Assembly (NCBI GenBank): GCA_029263415.1
Contig: JAJCXN010000011.1
Location: 1-57,852 of the forward strand
From: Acidobacteriota bacterium
Lineage (GTDB): Bacteria; Acidobacteriota; Thermoanaerobaculia; Multivoradales; Multivoraceae
Direction of reading: 5' to 3'
Length of the DNA stretch: 57,852 bases
Numbering within the stretch: position 1 is the first letter of the stretch; each line of letters begins with the position of its first letter. A model generated the notes under the pieces. It worked only from the letters and a program-made list of their open reading frames with translations, was not told the DNA's origin and did no database searches. Both the position numbers and the translations under genes were made by a program. Of the stretch, positions 52,437 to 57,852 are shown piece after piece.

Positions 52437-53918
52437 ATGAATAAGACCCCACCATCCGATCCGAACGATCCCATCTCAGGCCTCCTGATCGACGCTGCAA
52501 CCCGCGCGGAGCAATACCTCGAGTCGTTGTCCAGTCGCCGGGTTGGGCCCGACGGTGCAGCTTTAGAACAACTCGATCGCTTTGATGAAGCGTTCCCTGA
52601 GCATGGCGAGAGCGCGGCATCGACACTTGCTCTCCTGGATGAAGCTGGTTCACCGAACACCATGGCTTCCCCGGGCGGGCGCTACTTCGGTTTTGTCAAC
52701 GGCGGAACACTGCCCGCGTCACTTGCGGCACACACCCTAGCCTCGGCGTGGGATCAGAACTCAGCGCTGTCTGTGATGTCGCCGGTGGCGAGCAAACTGC
52801 AGCAGGTGGCCAGCACTTGGATCTTGGAGGCACTCTCGTTTCCGAGCGAAGGCGGCGCCTTCTTCGTGGGCAGCGCAACGGTTGCCAATCTGTGCGGCGT
52901 GGTGGCGGCTCGTGATCATCTTCTTGCCGAGGCCGGCTACGACGTGGCCGCGCGGGGATTGATCGGCGCTCCAAAGATCAACGTGCTGGCTGGCTCGTCG
53001 GTGCATTCAACCTCGGCGAAGGCGCTTTCCATCGCAGGCCTCGGTCGAGCCTGTGTGCATTCAGTTCCGGTCGACGAAGAGGGTCGCATGCGCGCGGACC
53101 TGCTGAGCGAAGTGGCTCAGGCCACCGGCAAGCCCGAGGCACCAACCATGGTCCTGGCTCAAGCAGGGGAGGTCAATTCGGGCGCGTTTGATCCGTTTGA
53201 TGAGATTGCAAACTGGGCTGAACAGCGTAACGCGTGGGTGCACGTTGATGGCGCGTTTGGTCTTTGGGCGGCTGCGAGTGAGAGCAAGCGGCACCTTGTT
53301 GCAGGTCTTGATCGCGCCAACTCGTGGGCCACCGATGGGCACAAGTGGCTCAATGTGCCGTATGACTCAGGCGTCATCTTGGTGCGCGATCCCTCGACAC
53401 TGAGGCGCTCGATGGCGGTCAGCGCTGCATATTTGGTGGATGAGGGTGCCATCCTAGAACCGATGCACCACACCCCTCAATCATCACAACGAGCACGCGG
53501 GATCGACGCTTGGGCTGCCCTCAGAAGCCTCGGCCGCACCGGACTCCAAGAGCTGGTCGATCGCACCTGCGCGCACGCACGGCGCTTCGCTGAAGCGCTC
53601 ACTTCAGCCGGTTTTGAAGTGTTGAACGACGTGGTGCTGAATCAAGTGTTGGTTCGCTTCGGCACCGACGAGCAAACCGCGCGAGTCATCGCAACTCTGC
53701 AAGAAGACGGCACCTGCTGGTGCGGCCCCACCGTCTGGCGCGGCCAAGGAGCTATGCGAATCAGCGTTTCGAGTTGGGCGACGACCAACGAAGATGTGGA
53801 GCGCAGTGTGGCGGCGATGATCTCTGCTGCGGGTGTGGCGGGTGCAGCGGGCGGAGAGGCCTCGGGCGCCCACGAAACGAGCGCCCGCAGCACCAACGCC
53901 GACGATGCGGACGTCTAG
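52437..53918 (+). CDS. PLP-dependent group II decarboxylase family protein
   Basis: A 493-residue pyridoxal-phosphate enzyme of the aromatic amino acid/glutamate decarboxylase family. PLP would bind K303 in ATDGHKWLNVPYD. D271 in VHVDGAFG pairs with the ring nitrogen, and H190 in GSSVHSTSAKA stacks on the ring. PGGRYFGFVNGGTLPASLAA near the N-terminus is the substrate-side segment. Substrate cannot be assigned; some members are not decarboxylases at all. ATG 52437 is used although only a weak CGAG precedes it. The last about 35 residues (AGVAGAAGGEASGAHETSAR) are low complexity. The stop shares CTAG with the convergent peptidase stop. Confidence 0.88.
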   Translation: MNKTPPSDPNDPISGLLIDAATRAEQYLESLSSRRVGPDGAALEQLDRFDEAFPEHGESAASTLALLDEAGSPNTMASPGGRYFGFVNGGTLPASLAAHTLASAWDQNSALSVMSPVASKLQQVASTWILEALSFPSEGGAFFVGSATVANLCGVVAARDHLLAEAGYDVAARGLIGAPKINVLAGSSVHSTSAKALSIAGLGRACVHSVPVDEEGRMRADLLSEVAQATGKPEAPTMVLAQAGEVNSGAFDPFDEIANWAEQRNAWVHVDGAFGLWAAASESKRHLVAGLDRANSWATDGHKWLNVPYDSGVILVRDPSTLRRSMAVSAAYLVDEGAILEPMHHTPQSSQRARGIDAWAALRSLGRTGLQELVDRTCAHARRFAEALTSAGFEVLNDVVLNQVLVRFGTDEQTARVIATLQEDGTCWCGPTVWRGQGAMRISVSSWATTNEDVERSVAAMISAAGVAGAAGGEASGAHETSARSTNADDADV

Positions 53919-55324
53919 TCACGCTCCGTGATGCGGTGAAGCAGCACAGCGATCCGCTGTGCTTGAGTGACCAACGTGTCGAGGTCGGCCACTTCGTTGA
54001 CAGTGTGCCCGCCGGTGCCCATCAGGCCTAGGCCGTCGAGCGCGCTGGGAACGAGCGTCGCCACGAACGAGATGTCGGCCGCTCCAGCGTTGCGCGGATT
54101 GACCGCTTCTATAGCGCCCAGGCCGAGGTCTCTGCTTGCTCGATCGAGCATGGAGAGTAGTTCGCGGTTGCCGTCAGTGGGGGCCATCGGCGGATAGCCA
54201 TCGGTGAAGCGGATGGTGGCCTCGGTTTGTGGCAGTCCTCGTTCAACGATCGCCCGCATTCGTTTTTTGGCGTCCTCATACTGCTCTGGGGACAACGCGC
54301 GCAGGTCGCCCTGAACAAGAGCGCGCTCGGCAATGACATTGCTCTTGCCGAAGGCGGTGCCGCTGGCGGTAGCGGAGTCGTAGTCAACGTCAGTGCCGCC
54401 AACGATGGTGCCGGGATTGAACGTTAGGTTCTCGATGGTCGAGAGTTCGCGGTAGAAGTCGTGCAGGATGCGAGAGGCCTCGTAGATCGCACCGGCGCCG
54501 TACTCAGGCTTAAAGATCTGCGATGAGTGCGCGGGCCTGCCGGTGACCTCGAGCGACCAGCCAGAAGCACCACGCCTAGAGACCACGGCGGTGGCAGGGT
54601 TGCCGTCGCCGTCTTCGAAACCGAGCGCGAAGTGAGCGCCTTGCGCTGCTTGTCGGAGATCGCGACGAGCGATCGAGAGCGGCTTGCCTGACCGTTCTTC
54701 GTCACCGATCAAGACCGCGATCACGTGCAGCTTGTCTAGTGCATCAACAGTCTCCAATGCTCGCAACACCTCTAGCATGATGACGTTGCCGCCCTTCATG
54801 TCGGTGATGCCGGGGCCCTTGGCATACCGCTGACGCGAGCCCAGGTTCGAGCGTTCGGTACCGGTGAACTCGGCCTTTTGGAAGGGGCTGCTGGGTTCGA
54901 ACACGGTATCTAGATGACCGATCAACAGCACCTTCACCGGGTCAGCAGTGCTTGCTTTGCGTTCGGCGATCAGATGCCCGGCACGCTCGACCTCGCTCAT
55001 GTCCGACCAGCGCACGGTGAATCCGAGCGACTCGAACTCGGAGCGAAAGAGCTTCCCAGTGGCGGCGACACCGTCTAGGTTGAGCGATCCGCTGTTGATG
55101 TCGACCGCGCGGAACAGAAGCTCGATCGCTGCATCCTGGCGCTCGCCGATTGTGGCTGCGAGCCGCTGCTCGACCTTAGAGAGGTTGGCCTGTGCGGTCG
55201 CAGCAGCGGCTGTACCGAGGCCGGCCACTAGAATAGTGGCGAAGACAGCAGAGGTTGGCAACCACGCCATAGGAGCGGGCTGACCGAGTCGCGGGTGTTG
55301 CTGAGAGAGTGCGGGTTTGCTCAT
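53915..55324 (-). CDS. Secreted M20 family metallopeptidase
   Basis: A 469-residue exported peptidase of the M20 (glutamate carboxypeptidase/CPG2-like) family. A signal peptide spans about residues 20-46 (VFATILVAGLGTAAAATAQA). The metal and catalytic residues are all present: H137 and D139 in LIGHLDTVFE, D175 in GPGITDMKGG, E209-E210 in IGDEERSGK, an acidic residue in ALGFEDGDG, and the terminal His in GTGGHTVNEVADL. A dimerisation domain (RRGASGWSLEVTGRPAHSSQ) is inserted as usual. It would remove C-terminal amino acids from peptides or folate-like compounds in the periplasm. Confidence 0.92.
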   Translation of the reverse strand: MSKPALSQQHPRLGQPAPMAWLPTSAVFATILVAGLGTAAAATAQANLSKVEQRLAATIGERQDAAIELLFRAVDINSGSLNLDGVAATGKLFRSEFESLGFTVRWSDMSEVERAGHLIAERKASTADPVKVLLIGHLDTVFEPSSPFQKAEFTGTERSNLGSRQRYAKGPGITDMKGGNVIMLEVLRALETVDALDKLHVIAVLIGDEERSGKPLSIARRDLRQAAQGAHFALGFEDGDGNPATAVVSRRGASGWSLEVTGRPAHSSQIFKPEYGAGAIYEASRILHDFYRELSTIENLTFNPGTIVGGTDVDYDSATASGTAFGKSNVIAERALVQGDLRALSPEQYEDAKKRMRAIVERGLPQTEATIRFTDGYPPMAPTDGNRELLSMLDRASRDLGLGAIEAVNPRNAGAADISFVATLVPSALDGLGLMGTGGHTVNEVADLDTLVTQAQRIAVLLHRITERD

Positions 55325-55641
55325 GCCGTGAATGCTATCCGTGAAGCGCCTCGTTCCGATTGAACTAAAGAACCTCGTTGCTTCTTGTGAAGCGACTCCG
55401 CCAGCTCTTCCCGGCTCGGCTCCTGGCGATTCGCACTCGGGCGTTCTTCAATCTAAGGCTGATCCAACCAGCCAGCTGTTTGGTCCGGCTCATTGTCCCA
55501 AGCTGCCAAAGTTCTCGCCGAGAGCTGCACACCCGACTTGACACGCCGAGCGTGCAGCGAGTTCTCCAACTCCGAAAGACACCAAGCCCTCTGCGACAAC
55601 AGAGTCGCTACGGCGTGCCGCTACTCGCTGAGGGCCAGGCG
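55325..55641. other. Intergenic, no gene called
   Basis: 317 bp between two minus-strand genes. Short plus-strand frames (55332-55541, 55378-55653) lack ribosome binding sites and known motifs. I see no strong hairpin or repeat. Confidence 0.5.
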
Positions 55642-56250
55642 CTAGGTGCGTAACGCCGGCAGCGCTTCGCCCTCCGGCACGAACGCAAGCGCAACGCCGT
55701 TGTTGCAATAACGCTTGCCGGTTGGTCGCGGTCCATCATTGAAGACGTGGCCTTGATGGCCACCGCAGCGCGCGCAGTGATATTCGGTCCGTGGCACCAA
55801 CAGCTTGAAGTCACGGCTGGTCACCACGCGCCCTTCAATGGGCTGAAAGAAGCTAGGCCAGCCAGTGCCGCTGTCGAACTTGGTGGAGGCATCGAAGAGC
55901 GGCAAATAGCAGGCCGCACAGATGAACTTGCCGTCGCGCTTCTCATCGTTGAAGGCGCTCGACCACGGGCGTTCGGTGCCTGCTCTGAAGAGCACGTCAT
56001 AAGCGTCGGGACTGAGCAGTTCGCGCCACTCGGCTTTCGATCGCTCGAGCTTGGTGAAGGTCAAAGCGCCGTCGCTCGCAGGTTCAGTTTCCATGCGATT
56101 GCCTCGAGAGGAATTGGGCGAAAGGCCAAACTTAGCGGCGACGGAGCCTGCGGTGAGAGCCAATGGAAGCGCAGCGAGCGCAAAGAACTTGCGGCGCTCG
56201 AACGACGGGCGCGCGGGGTTCAACGAGGAGGTATTGCGTCGGTTCTTCAT
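55642..56250 (-). CDS. msrB: Peptide-methionine (R)-S-oxide reductase, exported
   Basis: A 202-residue MsrB. The first about 40 residues contain FERRKFFALAALPLALTAG, a twin-arginine-like export signal, so it probably repairs oxidised methionine in the periplasm. I use ATG 56250; the frame continues 16 residues upstream without a better start. Four zinc Cys are present: C112 and C115 in ICAACYLPLF, C159 and C162 in HCARCGGHQGHVF. The catalytic Cys is C182 in KRYCNNGVALAF, and STKFDSGTGWPSFF is also diagnostic. The gene stands alone with its own upstream gap. Confidence 0.94.
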   Translation of the reverse strand: MKNRRNTSSLNPARPSFERRKFFALAALPLALTAGSVAAKFGLSPNSSRGNRMETEPASDGALTFTKLERSKAEWRELLSPDAYDVLFRAGTERPWSSAFNDEKRDGKFICAACYLPLFDASTKFDSGTGWPSFFQPIEGRVVTSRDFKLLVPRTEYHCARCGGHQGHVFNDGPRPTGKRYCNNGVALAFVPEGEALPALRT

Positions 56251-56316
56251 AGCCCTATATGCGTTGCTCAAAGCTGATTGGATTGCTCCCGGTGCCAAGC
56301 GCGCCGCCGCTGGGTT

Positions 56317-57432
56317 CTAGTCGTCGTCGGTAGATGCAGCGTTCGCCTTGCGCCGCTCGTTCTCGAGCAGCCGGGCGCCTTTGAGGATGTTGTCCATGGC
56401 GTAGTTGCCTTCGTGGCAGGCGTACTCGTAAGCCTTCTTGTCACTGGCTGCCCAAACGTACTCACCGCTCCAAGGTGCCGTCCAGATGGTTGGGTCGGTG
56501 ACTGTGAAGTTGTAGCGCATGTTGCCGCCATCAACCAGGCTGAAGCGTTCGGTCAGGTGCAAGTTCTCATCGGCACCGTAGGTGCCTGAAACGTCGCGGA
56601 AGTTCTTGGTCTCGACCACCAGCGTGTCGCCGTCGAAGTGTCCCACCGCGTCGCCCAACCACTTGCGCACATCTTCTGGATCGTGCTCCGCGTCGAGGCG
56701 GATCACTCTGACGTCGTGCACCATCTCCGCCATGATCATCACGTGTGTGTCGGTCTGCACAATGCGCGTGTAGTTGTTGTAAAGCCCTGGCAAGAGCGGT
56801 GGTCCCGCACTGAAACCCAACAGGCAACGTTCGGCCAACGCCAAATCCTCAGGCCCGTCAAACGGCCCCGGAGCATTCCCATCGAGCCACCATGCGGTGC
56901 CGTCGTTGGGTGTGGTGAACGAGCTGAAATTGTCGGCGATTTTGCGGAAACCCTTGGGCGTCATCCGCGGTTGCTGCCCATTTTCTGGGTCGTGGATGAT
57001 TGAAGTGCGGAACTTGCCATCCACCACGTTGGCTTCGCTGCCGCGATCGATCCAGAAAGCGTTGTATCCACCAACGTTGCCCGCACCTAAACTCTCTCGC
57101 TCAGAATCAGGTGCACCGGCCGGCGCAGCTCCGCCGGCAGCTGGTGCTTCACGATCCGCAGCTGACTGCGCGTTAGAAATGGCCAGCAGCGCCGCTTCCT
57201 CGTCAGCAAGAGCCTTAGCCTCTTCCTCGCTCATGTACAACTTGTCGCCATACGCTCGTGGCCTAGTCAACGGTGTCAAGGTCGCGCGGTCGTACGTCCC
57301 AGAAAGATCAGGTCGGCCGTCGTGGCGACGGGGCACATCGTCAGACTGTGCAACGAGGGCGCTGGCGCACAGTGCGAACAGCGCGAGCATGGTGGTCGCG
57401 GTCCGAATGGGTGGGAAGGGTCTCTTGTACAT
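56317..57432 (-). CDS. Secreted protein, uncharacterised family
   Basis: A 371-residue exported protein. ATG 57432 is firm: AGGAGG (57442-57447) lies nine bases upstream and a signal peptide follows (TATTMLALFALCASALVAQ). The longer frame adds 64 Arg-rich residues and is rejected. Recurring patterns are PRRHDGRPDLSGTYDRATLT at the mature N-terminus, GPFDGPEDLALAERCLLGF, GDAVGHFDGDTLVVETKNF and EYACHEGNYAMDNI. I recall this type as common, unnamed secreted proteins of Acidobacteriota and some Proteobacteria; no function is known to me. An Ala/Gly/Pro stretch (APAAGGAAPAGAP) interrupts the N-terminal third. The two Cys (ERCLLG, YACHEG) may pair. Confidence 0.8.
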   Translation of the reverse strand: MYKRPFPPIRTATTMLALFALCASALVAQSDDVPRRHDGRPDLSGTYDRATLTPLTRPRAYGDKLYMSEEEAKALADEEAALLAISNAQSAADREAPAAGGAAPAGAPDSERESLGAGNVGGYNAFWIDRGSEANVVDGKFRTSIIHDPENGQQPRMTPKGFRKIADNFSSFTTPNDGTAWWLDGNAPGPFDGPEDLALAERCLLGFSAGPPLLPGLYNNYTRIVQTDTHVMIMAEMVHDVRVIRLDAEHDPEDVRKWLGDAVGHFDGDTLVVETKNFRDVSGTYGADENLHLTERFSLVDGGNMRYNFTVTDPTIWTAPWSGEYVWAASDKKAYEYACHEGNYAMDNILKGARLLENERRKANAASTDDD

Positions 57433-57852
57433 TGATCGGCGCCTCCTGGGAGCTGGGTGATCGACAGTGATCGACAAGTGTAGCAACGCCGTCGGTTGGC
57501 TACGCAGGGAGGTCAGGGGCGTACAGGGTTTGATCAGCGACGACGAATAATGAAAACGAAAAGACTGCGTGATCTTCCTCCTCGCACTACGCTGCGAGCC
57601 ACGCAGTGTAGTGCGATATGGCAAGATACCGGAGAACGCGATAAACCCACACTGCGAAAGGGCGGACGCGTGGTTTGTGGTCGGGGTCGAGAAAGTAATC
57701 GCTGCGGAAAGAGCGCAGTGATCGAGAACGGGAGTGTTCGTTATCCTGCAAGTGAGTAAGTAGTTGAACGAAACCGCTGACGCGGTAGCTCCTGCTTCTC
57801 CTCCTTCTTCCTGACAGTTCCTCGAGCGCTGGCCATAGCGGTGGCGGCTACG
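57433..57852. other. Right-edge intergenic region
   Basis: 420 bp with no convincing gene; the frame 57496-57759 is Arg-rich and lacks a ribosome binding site. The region right of the secreted protein gene must hold its promoter. It contains a long hairpin (57583-57615) and is somewhat richer in A+T than its neighbours between 57540 and 57780. Confidence 0.5.
57583..57615. repeat. 14-bp-stem hairpin
   Basis: CGCACTACGCTGCG (57583-57596) pairs with CGCAGTGTAGTGCG (57602-57615) around the loop AGCCA, with one G-U pair and no gaps. No T-run follows on either strand, so it is not a standard terminator. It lies 150 bases upstream of the nearest start. Confidence 0.85.

Overview
The window is GC-rich DNA (I judge about 60% G+C by eye; not counted) from a Gram-negative bacterium with an outer membrane. 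It encodes a TonB-dependent receptor, a predicted outer-membrane barrel, lipoprotein and Tat-type export signals. The best taxonomic hint is a PadR regulator coupled to a MacB/FtsX permease with the extra N-terminal segment of the acidobacterial duplicated orphan permease (ADOP) family, next to a large Asp-box (BNR) propeller protein. I infer an Acidobacteriota-like organism; no rRNA or other marker is present to prove it. I saw no tRNA, rRNA, CRISPR array, transposase, integrase or phage gene.

Layout. 1-2.6 kb: three small, loosely spaced orphan genes on the minus strand. 2.6-3.5 kb: a secreted DUF547 protein. 3.7-10.3 kb: a radical SAM enzyme, then a tightly overlapping neuB-neuC-neuA-asnB-like operon for a CMP-activated nonulosonic (sialic or legionaminic type) acid, perhaps amidated. 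10.3-13.0 kb: an APH-like kinase and an acyl-CoA dehydrogenase, which resemble the halves of eukaryotic ACAD10/11. 13.3-14.9 kb: an outer-membrane barrel and a tiny membrane protein. 15.0-18.9 kb: a GntR-SpoIIE phosphatase fusion, a YtrA-type GntR regulator, an ABC ATPase and two membrane proteins. 19.1-20.3 kb: a secreted sugar-dehydrogenase-like propeller. 20.7-29.5 kb (minus strand): padR, ADOP permease, Asp-box protein and a GH2 lipoprotein. 29.7-33.3 kb: an amidohydrolase, an M19 dipeptidase-like protein with altered metal ligands, and a methyltransferase. 33.4-37.5 kb: a coiled-coil membrane protein and two glycosyltransferase genes, the second a GT-A plus GT-B fusion. 37.6-42.8 kb: a COG2509-type flavoprotein, then a repeat-rich convergent gap, then a TonB-dependent receptor. 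43.3-44.8 kb: two uncharacterised proteins. 45.1-52.2 kb: a seven-gene RDD-SpoIIM-membrane-DUF4129-like-DUF4350-like-MoxR-DUF58 operon. 52.4-57.4 kb: a PLP decarboxylase, an M20 peptidase, MsrB and a secreted family protein.

How the genes work together. Two modules concern glycans: synthesis of an activated nonulosonic acid, and the 33-37 kb glycosyltransferases that could build surface polymers. Two modules are envelope ABC systems under their own one-component regulators (GntR and PadR). The MoxR/DUF58 operon is of the membrane-chaperone type. Secreted hydrolases, the TonB receptor and the dipeptidases fit scavenging of polymers and peptides. Almost every gene pair inside these operons overlaps by 1-4 bases.

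A pattern across the window is the presence of short imperfect tandem repeats (9-16 bp), both in frame inside protein loops and tails and between genes, plus two clusters of roughly 80-bp repeats downstream of genes. The observations I would follow first are the GntR-SpoIIE fusion at the head of an ABC operon, the amidotransferase and radical SAM genes beside neuBCA, the 11-bp frame-shifting repeat at the DUF4350-like/MoxR junction, and the M19 protein lacking two metal ligands.
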